Part shown: positions 40,040-49,186 of the stretch, in pieces
How positions within the stretch are numbered: the stretch's first letter is position 1
How the letters are laid out: each line of letters starts with the position of its first letter
DNA from: Flavipsychrobacter sp.
GTDB lineage: Bacteria; Bacteroidota; Bacteroidia; Chitinophagales; Chitinophagaceae
DNA length: 64,000 bases
NCBI GenBank assembly: GCA_016787265.1
Contig: JAEUVF010000006.1
Span: 62,001-126,000 of the forward strand
Reading direction: 5' to 3'
Program-made: the position numbers and the translations under genes
The notes under the pieces: model-generated
Told to the model about the DNA's origin: nothing
Databases searched by the model: none
The model's input: the letters and a program-made list of their open reading frames with translations, nothing else

Positions 40040-43000
40040 TTAAAAGGTAAGGTTGGCTCCGAAAACAAGTGATGTAGGAATGGTATAGGCACTGTTCTGC
40101 GACCCTGTACGTTCAGGAAGATTTAGCATACCATTCGATATATAACCAAGGTTCTGACCAGTTACTGTCAGAGTCAAACCTTCTACTTTAAAACGCTGCA
40201 GCATGGCTGCAGGAACCGTATAACTTAAGGATATTTCACGAAGTGCAACATAACTTGAGTTTACCCAGAACATATCACTGGGACGGTCAAAATTTTTGGT
40301 ATTCAGCTGATCGGCCCAGGTATAACGGGGATATTTTGCATTCGGATTTTCCGGTGTCCAGGTATCTTTTACAATATCTGTAGCATTGAATTCGCCCTGG
40401 AAACTTCCCAATGCCCACATCTGCATAAAATCCTGCTGGATATGACCTGCCCCGAAATCAACTCTTGCAAAAAGCGATAATCCCCGGTAAGCAACTGTCG
40501 TGTTCAAACCGCCTGTCCATCTTGGGATAACCCTACCTAATGATACCCGGTCGCGGTAGTCAATAGTATCATTTTTATCCAGGTCCTTCCACATCATATC
40601 ACCCAGTTTGGTAGAGATGTGATTGGTGAGTCCCAACTGGCTGATCAAAGCCTGGCTGGCAACGCGTTTCCCAGCTGCTCCACCGTATTGTGCTTCACCT
40701 GCTGCAATATCAATTACATTGTAGGCATCCAGTTCTTTCTGTGAACGGATAATGCCTGCACTTACATATCCAAATACTTCGCCGTATTCCTGACCTTCCT
40801 GGTAACCCCCTACCCAGATAATTCTTCCTGTTTTGGGATCGTAAATCTGTGTTCCGCCCTGGCGGTTGTTGCCATTGCCGTTTTCGGGAAGTTTAACGAT
40901 GGTGTTTTTATTCCAGGCGGCATTTGCTCCGATGGTCCACCGGAAATTCTTTCCTTTCAGCAGGCGATAAGAAAGTTCCATCTCCACACCTTTGTTTCGC
41001 ATACTCCCGTTATTGGTCCGAAGCGATGAGAGGCCTGAAGAAACCGGCAGGTCGATATACGCCAGTTTATCTGTTGTAAGGCGGTTATAATAGGCAACGG
41101 AAGCATTGATTTTGTTATTCAGGAATGCCATGTCGGCACCTACTTCTATGGTATTGGATTTTTCCCAGGTGAGTTGCGGATTGGCAATACCGGTTTGTAA
41201 AAATCCGATCACGCCGTTGTAAGCAGCCTGCGAGCCATAGGATCCCTGGAGTTCATACAAGCCAATGCCTTCATTGGTGCCAATTCCGATATTTCCATTC
41301 TTGCCCCAACTCCCTCTGAGTTTTAAGAAGGAAAGCCATTTGTCAGTGGAGGCCATAAAGTTCTCCCGGTGCACCATCCAGCCAACAGAAACGCCCGGGA
41401 AAGTTCCATATTGGTTATCACCAATCAGACGGGAATAACCATCCCTCCGTACTGTAAAAGTTGCCAGGTATTTGCCATCGTAATCATAATTGATCCGTCC
41501 AAAACCTGACATGATCCGTTCCCTTGAATGGAAGGAGCCCATGCTGCGTGTTTGCGTAATTGCATTGTTGAGTGTGAGTCCCAGGTCCTGGAAATCATCT
41601 GTTGGAGCAAGGGCTCCACCTGCGGAGAAGCCGGTATTGTAAACCGTATAATATTCAAATCCGGCCATCGCTCCCAGGTTGTGCATATCTGAAAAACTGG
41701 ACGTGTAATTCAGAATGGCATTATAGGTTTGACGGGTTGAGCGATTGAATGAGTTGCTGCTGGAACGTGTTCTGTTCCACCCGGTATTGGGATTGGTATA
41801 ACTTAAAAATCCGGTTCTGAAATCACGGTTAAACGCTTCATACAAACCTTCGTCATACATCAAGATGCCACCGATTTTCGCATAGAGGTCTTTGTGAAAA
41901 TTCACAGTGAATGCCTGGCCCAGGGTGATTTTATCTGTCTGGTTCTTGCGATGGTATTTATCAATATTGATTACCGGATTACCATCACTGGCATCCCGAC
42001 CGAGTAACAATTCACCATTCATGTTTGTACCGCGCATGGTGGGCGGTGCGGAGAGCATGCGTCCCCAATAATTGGCTTCGCCATTTTGCAGCGACTGATC
42101 CCGCCAGTTTGCCTTGATAAACTGCAAACTGCTTTCGGATTTTAACCAGTCTTTGATTTTGTATTCTCCATTCAATGCAAAATTGAGCCTCTTATAAAAA
42201 GTAGCAAGTGATAATCCGCCTTCATCATAGTAGCCTATGTTTGCATAGTATTTACCACGATCGTTTCCACCAGACATCCCGATATTGTAGTCCTGCACCA
42301 ACGCAGATTTGTTCAAACCATAGTCTCCATAACTGAAATCTTTATAAATCAGCTCGGCAAAAGTTCCGTTTGGATCATACGCTCCTGCTGCGTTGGTTGG
42401 CACGGCATCGGTCATCGTTTTCCAACCCTGGCCTAAACTTAGTAATTCGCGGTTTTCATCGGTGAGACGCATAGTGCTCCAAACAGCGCGACTATCATAA
42501 TTACCATCCAGTACATTGCCATTGGCATCCTTATAGAGATTGCCGGTACCACGGGGACCCACAGCCGCTAATACGGAGGGGGCCAGTGTTCCGTTTTTAA
42601 TCGCTTCAACTACCCCTCTCCGTTGCCAGGTGATATAGTCCTGAGCAGAAAGAAAATTATAGGGTACATTCAGATAATTCCAGCCAGTGCGGGCTTTCAG
42701 GCTGATTGAAGCTTTGCCTGATTTTCCTTTTTTAGAGGTAATGAGAATTACACCATTGCTGGCGCGTGCTCCATAGATCGCGGTAGAAGAAGCATCTTTC
42801 AATACTTCCAGGCTCTCGATTTCTTCGGGGTTAATATCACTCAGCGAACCACGAACCTGACCGTCCATAATAATCAGTGGGCTCCCGCTTCCATCGAAGC
42901 CCGTACCACCCCGTAAAATGATGCTGGGTAAGGAGCCAGGCCTCCCTGTTCCCGTAGATACCCGCAGCCCCGGAATGGTTCCGGCTAAAGCCTGTGCAGG

Positions 43001-43423
43001 GTTAGAACGGATACCCGTTTCCAACACTTTGTTATCGAGTTTGGAAATGGAAGAAGTTACCTTGGACCGTTTGACGGTACCATACCCAACTACTACTACC
43101 TCATCCATTTTTTGATTGGAGGGAGTAAGTGTGATGGTAAAACTGAGTTGGTTGCCTGTTTTGATTTCCGTGCTTTCAAAACCCAGGGAGGAAATCAGCA
43201 TAATTGAATTAGGCGCTGCCTCCAGGCGGAATTCACCCTTTTCATCCGTCTGAGTTCCAGTGGTACTGCCTTTAATCAATACTGAAACGCCAGCTATTGG
43301 CTGGCCATCTTCAGAAGACCTTACCGTACCGGAAATTGTCCGGGATTGTGCCCAAAGCTGCAGTGAGCTTAGCAATGATGCCAGCAGAAGTACCCCTAAC
43401 CGGCAAGTAATCGTTGTTCTCAT
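40040..43423 (-). CDS. SusC/RagA TonB-dependent outer membrane transporter
   Basis: This 1127-residue barrel imports the sialic acid or sialoglycan bound by SusD, using TonB energy. In order: signal peptide (to about 25, LWAQS); a CarboxypepD_reg-like domain (about 27-108) with VRSSEDGQPIAGVSVLIKG; a TonB box near DEVVVVGYG; the plug (about 118-230) with the SusC motif LKDASSTAIYGARASNGVI; and the 22-strand barrel ending in TSLVFGANLTF. It is the first gene of the eight-gene operon and is divergent from the GntR regulator. Confidence 0.96.
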   Translation of the reverse strand: MRTTITCRLGVLLLASLLSSLQLWAQSRTISGTVRSSEDGQPIAGVSVLIKGSTTGTQTDEKGEFRLEAAPNSIMLISSLGFESTEIKTGNQLSFTITLTPSNQKMDEVVVVGYGTVKRSKVTSSISKLDNKVLETGIRSNPAQALAGTIPGLRVSTGTGRPGSLPSIILRGGTGFDGSGSPLIIMDGQVRGSLSDINPEEIESLEVLKDASSTAIYGARASNGVILITSKKGKSGKASISLKARTGWNYLNVPYNFLSAQDYITWQRRGVVEAIKNGTLAPSVLAAVGPRGTGNLYKDANGNVLDGNYDSRAVWSTMRLTDENRELLSLGQGWKTMTDAVPTNAAGAYDPNGTFAELIYKDFSYGDYGLNKSALVQDYNIGMSGGNDRGKYYANIGYYDEGGLSLATFYKRLNFALNGEYKIKDWLKSESSLQFIKANWRDQSLQNGEANYWGRMLSAPPTMRGTNMNGELLLGRDASDGNPVINIDKYHRKNQTDKITLGQAFTVNFHKDLYAKIGGILMYDEGLYEAFNRDFRTGFLSYTNPNTGWNRTRSSSNSFNRSTRQTYNAILNYTSSFSDMHNLGAMAGFEYYTVYNTGFSAGGALAPTDDFQDLGLTLNNAITQTRSMGSFHSRERIMSGFGRINYDYDGKYLATFTVRRDGYSRLIGDNQYGTFPGVSVGWMVHRENFMASTDKWLSFLKLRGSWGKNGNIGIGTNEGIGLYELQGSYGSQAAYNGVIGFLQTGIANPQLTWEKSNTIEVGADMAFLNNKINASVAYYNRLTTDKLAYIDLPVSSGLSSLRTNNGSMRNKGVEMELSYRLLKGKNFRWTIGANAAWNKNTIVKLPENGNGNNRQGGTQIYDPKTGRIIWVGGYQEGQEYGEVFGYVSAGIIRSQKELDAYNVIDIAAGEAQYGGAAGKRVASQALISQLGLTNHISTKLGDMMWKDLDKNDTIDYRDRVSLGRVIPRWTGGLNTTVAYRGLSLFARVDFGAGHIQQDFMQMWALGSFQGEFNATDIVKDTWTPENPNAKYPRYTWADQLNTKNFDRPSDMFWVNSSYVALREISLSYTVPAAMLQRFKVEGLTLTVTGQNLGYISNGMLNLPERTGSQNSAYTIPTSLVFGANLTF

Positions 43424-43440
43424 AATTTAATTAGTTATGC

Positions 43441-43566
43441 ATTATGTATGACTTAATAAAAATAATAATTAATTTATTGTTACCAAGAAAAATTTCCGGC
43501 CAACAGGGGATCGCTGTGGATAACTGGGAAATCCTTAGCTTTGCCAGAATTTAGGTAATACATAAT
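43441..43566. promoter_or_regulatory. Paired 9-bp sites in the SusC/GntR divergent region
   Basis: ATACATAAT occurs at 43558-43566 on the plus strand, 6 nt before the GntR start. On the minus strand it is at 43441-43449, 17 nt before the SusC start. Each copy therefore points at its own gene. The flanks also agree in part (GTAATACATAATAATCGTATG against GTCATACATAATGCATAAC). They are candidate binding sites for the GntR product. Confidence 0.5.
43536..43543 (+). promoter_or_regulatory. -7 box of the GntR regulator gene
   Basis: TAGCTTTG matches TAnnTTTG, 29 nt before the ATG at 43573. Confidence 0.55.
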
Positions 43567-43572
43567 AATCGT

Positions 43573-44280
43573 ATGGCAATCAATTCCTTAATGGAAGATT
43601 TCAGTTCGCTGGATACCAGTTCCCTGGTGGATAAAGTAGAAGCGAAACTGGTTCAGTTACTGAAAGACCAGAAGCTGAATGTGGGCGACAGTATCCCCAA
43701 GGAACTGGAACTCGCCGAGCGCCTGGGGGTTAGCCGTACGGTGATCCGCGAAGCCCTGCTCCGCTTACGCGTAATGGGTTTGATTGAGTCGAAAAAGAAA
43801 AAAGGTGCGGTGATTACAAGTCCGGATATTTTCGGCATCATCAGCAAAAGTGTGAACCCACATATACTTGACCAGGCCACTTTAAAGGAAATGTTTGAGT
43901 TGCGACTGATTCTTGAAATCGGGATGGCCGATTTTATATTTCAGCGCATAACACCTGCTGACATCAGGGAACTAAAAAAGATAGTAAGTAAGGAGCCGGA
44001 TGCAACACAGGATTATCTTTTCAACATTGAACATGAAATTGCCTTTCATGGTAAGCTCTATGAAATCACCGGTAATGAAACCCTGAAGAAATTCCAACGG
44101 ATGCTATTGCCCGTATTTGATTATGTGCATCACAGCGGATTATTGAAAAAGCAGGTTTCCATAAAACGGTATGTATCACACAAAGGGCTGGTTGATATCA
44201 TTGAAAACGGGAGTCCGGAAATATTCCGTAATGCCATGCGAAATCACCTTGAAAATCATTTCTCCCGGTTATTTGAGTAG
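43573..44280 (+). CDS. FCD-type GntR regulator, probable NanR
   Basis: This 235-residue regulator has an N-terminal winged helix (about 17-85: PKELELAERLGVSRTVIREALLRLRVMGLIESKKKKG) and a C-terminal FCD ligand domain (about 95-230) with the metal-binding histidines in EHEIAFHGKLYEITGN, VSHKGLVDII and NHLENHF. FadR/FCD regulators respond to sugar acids; E. coli NanR belongs to this group. It is divergent from the sialic-acid operon and is its likely repressor. It converges with the RhlE gene with 1 nt between stops. Confidence 0.88.
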   Translation: MAINSLMEDFSSLDTSSLVDKVEAKLVQLLKDQKLNVGDSIPKELELAERLGVSRTVIREALLRLRVMGLIESKKKKGAVITSPDIFGIISKSVNPHILDQATLKEMFELRLILEIGMADFIFQRITPADIRELKKIVSKEPDATQDYLFNIEHEIAFHGKLYEITGNETLKKFQRMLLPVFDYVHHSGLLKKQVSIKRYVSHKGLVDIIENGSPEIFRNAMRNHLENHFSRLFE

Positions 44281-44281
44281 G

Positions 44282-45523
44282 TTATTTCTTTTTACGTTTC
44301 TTTTTGCTTGCCTCCTGCTCTGCCTGTTTGAGTAGCTCTTTCCAGTTTTCGTTGGGGAGATCTTCGGATAGGGCAACTGTTTCCCGGTATTCAGCAGAAC
44401 CAATAATTCTCTCTTTGATTTTATTTCCCGTATAGATTTCAATTGCTGCCAGCAATGGCTTTTCCTCCTCGCTGCAGAAACTGATGGCCTGGCCTTTTTT
44501 CATTCCCCTGCCCGTTCTTCCTACCCGGTGCACGTATTTATCAGGTTCTTCCGGCAAATCATAATTGACTACATAATCCACATCCGGAATATCGATACCA
44601 CGGGCATTCACATCGGTTGTGATCAGGATGGGAATACTGCCCTCGCGGAATTGATCCATAACCTGGAGCCGGTCGTCCTGTTCCTTTCCACCATGCATCA
44701 CCAGGCTTTCAATACCAACTCTTTTCATGGCGGCCTGTATTCTTTCCGCACGAACTTTTGTGCGTGCGAAGACCAGGATTTTTTGTCCGGTTAATTCCTT
44801 TACAAGCCTTTCCAGGAAAAAGCGTTTATCATCCATCGCTATATACGTAACCGCATGATCGATGTTTTTGGAAACCGGGTTCTGGGGCGATACCTGGATT
44901 CGGATCGGATTGTGTACCATGGCATAGGCCAGGTCCTTGATGCGGGCATCAATCGTAGCTGAAAAGAACAGCGTCTGATGTTTTTTGGGCAGGCGTTTTT
45001 TTATGTCTACGATATCTTTATTAAACCCAAGGTCCAGCATATGATCCGCTTCATCCAGTACCAGTAACCAAACATATTGCAGGTCCAGCACCCGTTGGTG
45101 ATGCAGGTCAAACAACCTTCCGGGTGTAGCCACCACTATGTCAACGCCTTTTTTGAGGGCGCGGATTTGCTGCTCCTGGTCCACTCCTCCCACAAGTGCC
45201 AGGGTGTTCAGTTCCGTGAATTGCCCTATTTGTTGAAATACCCCGGCAATCTGGATGGCCAGCTCCCGCGTAGGAACCATTACGAGACACTGTAACAGGT
45301 GTTTGGGTTTACGCCTTCGCTCCTGCTCCCGTTGCAACAGGTGAAGGATGGGAATGGCAAAAGCGGCTGTTTTGCCGGTTCCGGTTTGTGCAATGGCCAG
45401 TACATCCTCCCCTTTCAGAATACTGGGAATCGCTTTGTATTGTATATCGGTTGGGCGTTTAAAACCCAGTTCTGCCAAACTTTCCTTGATGTCCTCCGAA
45501 ATATGGTATTGTTCAAATCGCAT
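44282..45523 (-). CDS. DEAD-box RNA helicase, RhlE type
   Basis: This 413-residue ATP-dependent RNA helicase has the Q motif (FKRPTDIQYKAIP), motif I AQTGTGKT (45-52), PTRELAIQI, TPGRLFDL, DEADHMLDLGF (II), FFSATI (III), ARTKVRAE, TTDVNARGIDI (V) and HRVGRTGRG (VI). The tail is short and ends KKKRKKK, which probably helps RNA binding. It matches RhlE-group helicases used in ribosome assembly and cold growth. A near-consensus box GACCTTTG (minus strand, 45546-45553) lies 22 nt upstream. Confidence 0.93.
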   Translation of the reverse strand: MRFEQYHISEDIKESLAELGFKRPTDIQYKAIPSILKGEDVLAIAQTGTGKTAAFAIPILHLLQREQERRRKPKHLLQCLVMVPTRELAIQIAGVFQQIGQFTELNTLALVGGVDQEQQIRALKKGVDIVVATPGRLFDLHHQRVLDLQYVWLLVLDEADHMLDLGFNKDIVDIKKRLPKKHQTLFFSATIDARIKDLAYAMVHNPIRIQVSPQNPVSKNIDHAVTYIAMDDKRFFLERLVKELTGQKILVFARTKVRAERIQAAMKRVGIESLVMHGGKEQDDRLQVMDQFREGSIPILITTDVNARGIDIPDVDYVVNYDLPEEPDKYVHRVGRTGRGMKKGQAISFCSEEEKPLLAAIEIYTGNKIKERIIGSAEYRETVALSEDLPNENWKELLKQAEQEASKKKRKKK

Positions 45524-45567
45524 GACCTTTCCTGTAAATAACGGTCAAAGGTCGTGGTTTTTCCCCG

Positions 45568-45575
45568 TAGATTTG
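45568..45575 (+). promoter_or_regulatory. -7 box of the MATE gene
   Basis: TAGATTTG matches TAnnTTTG, 20 nt before the ATG at 45596. It lies inside the longer open frame from 45554, which rules out that earlier start. Confidence 0.6.
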
Positions 45576-45595
45576 TGCCCCCGAAAAAGAAGGCT

Positions 45596-46927
45596 ATGAT
45601 GCGGCAGGAAGCGAAACAGACTATTCAACTTGCATTTCCCATTGTGATAGGAGAACTGGCACAGATGGCATTGCATATTATTGACACTGCCATGGTGGGG
45701 GCCATCAGTTATAAACAACTGGCAGCAGCTTCTCTGGTGATCAATGCAATGGGTATTCCATTTGTTATTGGTATCGGGATGACCATCTCTGTTTCACAAA
45801 TGGTTTCCATGGCACATGGCCGCAGAGATTCCCAACTTGTATCACATTATCTCTATAACGGATTTATTCTCTGTGCGCTGACCGCCCTGCTGATTTCTTT
45901 TGTTCTGATTGGAAGTCGCGGCATTTTACATCACTTAGGGCAGGATCCGGAAGTAGTGGAATACGCACTACCTTTCATGAAACTGATGGGATTGTCCATC
46001 ATCCCTATGCTGCTCTTTATGACCCTGAAACAGTTTACTGACGGTCTTGAATACACGAAAACCGCAATGATCTTATCACTGGCCGGTATGCCGATTAATA
46101 TTTTTCTGAACTGGTTACTGATTTATGGCAACTGGGGTTTTCCCCGACTGGAATTATTGGGGGCTGGATGGTCCACCCTGATTACGCGTTCAATATTATT
46201 CATCATACTTGCTATTATCATACTGCGACATAAAACATTTCGCAGATACATTGCCGTTAGCAGCAGGCAATGGAAGCTCAAAAGCCGGACGCTCCGGGAG
46301 TTGTTATATATCGGGATCCCCAGCAGTTTACAGGTGGGCATGGAAGCGGGTGCTTTCGCGGTATCGGGCATCATCATCGGTACATTGGGCGCAGTTGCAC
46401 AGGCCAGTCACCAGATTGCATTGAGTACTGCATCGTTCACATTCATGGTTTCGATGGGATTGGCGCAGGCCGGTTCCATTCGGGTTAGTAATGCCTACGG
46501 ACGCAAAAACTGGACAAAGATTTCCGTGATTGGACGCTCTACCCTACTGACTGCGCTTGTATATGGTTGCATATGCGCGGTAAGCTTTGTAGTGTTCCGG
46601 AATCAGATCCCCTTACTGTTTAATAAAAATGAAGATGTACTTGCGCTGGCAGCTACTCTCCTGTTGTTTGCCGGCTTGTTTCAAATATCCGACAGCACAC
46701 AGGCAATTGGTGCCGGACTCTTAAGGGGCATTAAAGATGTAAAAACGCCTACTGTACTCATAGGGATCGCTTATTGGGTGATAGGCTTACCGTTGGGTTA
46801 TCTGCTGGGTTTTTATTTTGATATGGGTGCCCGTGGAATGTGGATCGGATTAATTGCCGGACTGACCTTTGCCTCTCTGTTTTTGATCGCACGTTTCCTG
46901 AAAATGAGTCGCAGAGGATCACTTTAA
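45596..46927 (+). CDS. MATE family efflux transporter
   Basis: This 443-residue protein has twelve membrane helices in two similar halves, with LAFPIVIGELAQMALHIIDTAMVG in the first helix and ASHQIALSTASFTFMVSMGLAQAGSIRVSNAYGR in the second half, both NorM-type. MATE proteins expel cationic drugs and other metabolites in exchange for Na+ or H+. The substrate cannot be read from sequence. The 3' end overlaps the convergent SGNH gene by 9 nt. Confidence 0.92.
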   Translation: MMRQEAKQTIQLAFPIVIGELAQMALHIIDTAMVGAISYKQLAAASLVINAMGIPFVIGIGMTISVSQMVSMAHGRRDSQLVSHYLYNGFILCALTALLISFVLIGSRGILHHLGQDPEVVEYALPFMKLMGLSIIPMLLFMTLKQFTDGLEYTKTAMILSLAGMPINIFLNWLLIYGNWGFPRLELLGAGWSTLITRSILFIILAIIILRHKTFRRYIAVSSRQWKLKSRTLRELLYIGIPSSLQVGMEAGAFAVSGIIIGTLGAVAQASHQIALSTASFTFMVSMGLAQAGSIRVSNAYGRKNWTKISVIGRSTLLTALVYGCICAVSFVVFRNQIPLLFNKNEDVLALAATLLLFAGLFQISDSTQAIGAGLLRGIKDVKTPTVLIGIAYWVIGLPLGYLLGFYFDMGARGMWIGLIAGLTFASLFLIARFLKMSRRGSL

Positions 46928-47671
46928 TTTTTCCAACGCAAGTGTACTTACGCGTGTAGCTACCTGTTCATAATACTTTCTTGAATAATGCAAACTGTCA
47001 TAGGTAAGCAGGCTGGGATCATTGGCTGCAAGCCTTGATAGGGTGGTGATTTCAATATAGGAAATACCGGAACCGGCTGTTATGCTCAGGTTTTTTTCAT
47101 TAAACAGGTCGATTTCCCGTTTAATCTGATCCCGATTGGAAAAACGGGCGAAGGGAGTAACGGAGTAATCCGGGATGGATAATACGATCACCTGTTTTGG
47201 ATTACCTCCGGTACGGTTTACGGCATACGTTAAAAGTTGCCTGAATTCTGTTTCGTATGCTGCGAGGGGAAGCCGCCGATATTGGTTATTGACCCCAATC
47301 AGCAAAGTAACCAACTGAAAATTATTGGAGATTGTACGTTTACTGAGTTCTGTTAGCAGATCACCCGTACTCCAGCCGGTTCGTGCGATTATTTCGGGCG
47401 CTTTCATTTTAATTCCCTTTTCCCGAAGTAAGGCAGTTGTAATGACAGGGAAACGGTCAATTTCAGCAACTCCTTGTCCAATGGTATAGGAATCCCCCAA
47501 AGCCAGGTAAGAAAGTGAATCCGGCAACACAGGGGTAGGGTTAACTACGATAGGATTGGCTGGTGGCGGAGGGGCTGCGGGCGGTGAACCGGTTCTTGAA
47601 CAGGCAGTTATGAAAACAGATCCAGCAAATAGCCAGGACGACCATCTTATTGAAATAACAAAGGCAGGCAT
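46919..47671 (-). CDS. SGNH/GDSL hydrolase lipoprotein
   Basis: This 250-residue lipoprotein (C24 in FITAC) has a Pro-rich tether (about 30-50) and the SGNH fold. The nucleophile is S61 in LALGDSYTIGQ, the block III asparagine is in LLIGVNNQY, and the Asp-His pair is in TYDSLHYS near 223-228. It is an esterase or lipase of unknown substrate. The only possible ATG (47669-47671) is at the edge of an inverted repeat (47660-47707), so translation may depend on that RNA fold. It overlaps the MATE gene by 9 nt. Confidence 0.87.
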   Translation of the reverse strand: MPAFVISIRWSSWLFAGSVFITACSRTGSPPAAPPPPANPIVVNPTPVLPDSLSYLALGDSYTIGQGVAEIDRFPVITTALLREKGIKMKAPEIIARTGWSTGDLLTELSKRTISNNFQLVTLLIGVNNQYRRLPLAAYETEFRQLLTYAVNRTGGNPKQVIVLSIPDYSVTPFARFSNRDQIKREIDLFNEKNLSITAGSGISYIEITTLSRLAANDPSLLTYDSLHYSRKYYEQVATRVSTLALEKLK

Positions 47672-47707
47672 TCTTATTATACGGATAGCCTGCCTTTTTG
47701 GTTCAGT
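47660..47707. terminator. 10-bp hairpin between DUF4397 and SGNH genes
   Basis: AAAGGCAGGC (47660-47669) pairs perfectly with GCCTGCCTTT (47698-47707), with 28 nt between. It can act as the DUF4397 terminator on the minus strand, where TTTG TTATTT follows. It also occludes the SGNH start codon (47669-47671). Confidence 0.5.
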
Positions 47708-47715
47708 TACTACTC

Positions 47716-48441
47716 TTATTCATTATCATCCGGCTTCACAGTACCATTTACGATAAACTTGATCTGCGGCTTTCTGGTGTCGTCCGTTGCAGCAGGATTG
47801 CCAATGATCAATATGGTATAAGCCTTGCTGGCTTCAATCTGGATGGTTCTTTCGAGTGCCGAACCTGTACCGTTGGAGGCTGTAATTTTCAAATCCCCAA
47901 CCGGCATGGAACTGAATTCACTGACTGTATTAAAGGGCGCAGCTGCTGGTACTTCCTTGGAACCGGAACTCAGGGTTACTGAGTATGCCGCAGAATCAGG
48001 GATAGCCTGAATAAAACGAACCAATGCTTCGCCATTGGCAGGAAGCAAGGTATCCAGGTGGTCATTCACCAGCAGGTTGGTATATACACTATCTGCTCCT
48101 GTCACAAAAAGTGAATAGTACTTCCCTGGTTCAAAATTAAATCCGGGTGTAGAACTGATCTCATTACCAGTTAATGCATTAATTCCTTTCACGTCGCGGT
48201 TACCTGTAAAAACAGGTAAATATCCACCGGTGAAATTAGAATAAGCAAATGCCTGGTTACCCAATGTGTTTCCGGATAAACGGATAAGTATACCATCCTG
48301 ATCAGGTGCCAGGTTAAATGCCATTACACCGGCGCTGGGAATATCAGGCTGATCATCGTTGTTTTTCATACAGGATACCAATCCCAATCCCATTGTTGCT
48401 GCTAATAGCATCAGAGAGATTTTTCTGGTTACAGTTATCAT
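47716..48441 (-). CDS. DUF4397 lipoprotein
   Basis: This 241-residue lipoprotein (C24 in GLVSC) has two beta-sandwich-like halves: GVMAFNLAPDQDGILIRLSG ... YYSLFVTGADSVYTNLLVNDHL, and ALVRFIQAIPDSAAYSVTLSSG ... AYTILIIGNPAATDDTRKPQIKFIVNGTV. This matches DUF4397, a surface protein family of Bacteroidota with unknown role. It is upstream of the SGNH gene by 44 nt and separated by a hairpin. TTCATTTG (minus strand, 48474-48481) may be its -7 box. Confidence 0.78.
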   Translation of the reverse strand: MITVTRKISLMLLAATMGLGLVSCMKNNDDQPDIPSAGVMAFNLAPDQDGILIRLSGNTLGNQAFAYSNFTGGYLPVFTGNRDVKGINALTGNEISSTPGFNFEPGKYYSLFVTGADSVYTNLLVNDHLDTLLPANGEALVRFIQAIPDSAAYSVTLSSGSKEVPAAAPFNTVSEFSSMPVGDLKITASNGTGSALERTIQIEASKAYTILIIGNPAATDDTRKPQIKFIVNGTVKPDDNE

Positions 48442-48548
48442 AGTTTGACTTTTATTTGTTCACTGATGAGATGCAAATGAAGCACCAGAGTTGCGTGGAA
48501 ACGGAACCTTAGCCCTACTTTAACGGTTGCCGGAATTTTATGTTAAAA

Positions 48549-48577
48549 TTTGAATCTGATTTAATCAATTACCTTTG
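48549..48577 (+). promoter_or_regulatory. Promoter of the phnA gene
   Basis: TTTG (48549-48552) is 17 nt before TACCTTTG (48570-48577). The 16 nt TACCTTTGCGCTCCCT is identical to that at the rpmI promoter (3469-3484). Confidence 0.65.
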
Positions 48578-48597
48578 CGCTCCCTAAAACATCCCAT

Positions 48598-49179
48598 ATG
48601 TTAACTGAAAAAGAATTGCAATCCAGAAGTGGACAGTCCTGTGAACTTTGTAATGCTACTTCCAATCTGTCGATTTATGAAGTGGGCCCGGATGCTGCAA
48701 CAAAAGAAGAGATTGCTGTTTATGTTTGTGCGAAATGCAAGGCACAGCTGGAGAAAACAGAAATGCCGGATCCTGCACACTGGAAGATATTGGAACAAAC
48801 CATGTGGTCTGAAATTCCAGCCATCCAGGTGCTTTCCTGGAGGATGTTAAATCGCCTGCGTGCTGATAGCTGGGCAGCAGATCTCCTGGATATGTTCTAT
48901 CTTCCAGAGGAACATGAAGCCTGGGCAAAAGCCAGCGGAGACCATGTGAATGATGGTTCGGTTGTACTTCACCGTGATACCAATGGTGCCATTCTACAGG
49001 ATGGCGATACAGTAGTGCTCACAAAATCACTGGATGTAAAGGGTTCAACGCTGACTGCCCGATTAGGTACGGTTGTTAAAAACATCCGTTTGGTTAAAGA
49101 CAATACGGAACAGATTGAAGGACGGGTAGAAGGGCAACAGATTGTAATTCTCACCAAGTACGTCCGGAAGCAGGGTTAA
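48598..49179 (+). CDS. PhnA/YjdM zinc-ribbon protein
   Basis: This 193-residue protein has an N-terminal zinc ribbon with C15-x-x-C18 (SCELCNA) and C44-x-x-C47 (YVCAKC). Its C-terminal PhnA domain has DGDTVVLTKSLDVKGSTLTARLGTVVKNIRL and closes with QQIVILTKYVRKQ. E. coli YjdM (formerly PhnA) is not a phosphonatase, and the role is unknown. It is longer than YjdM (111 residues) by a middle helical insert. It converges with the permease gene with 7 nt between stops. Confidence 0.9.
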   Translation: MLTEKELQSRSGQSCELCNATSNLSIYEVGPDAATKEEIAVYVCAKCKAQLEKTEMPDPAHWKILEQTMWSEIPAIQVLSWRMLNRLRADSWAADLLDMFYLPEEHEAWAKASGDHVNDGSVVLHRDTNGAILQDGDTVVLTKSLDVKGSTLTARLGTVVKNIRLVKDNTEQIEGRVEGQQIVILTKYVRKQG

Positions 49180-49186
49180 TTTACGA

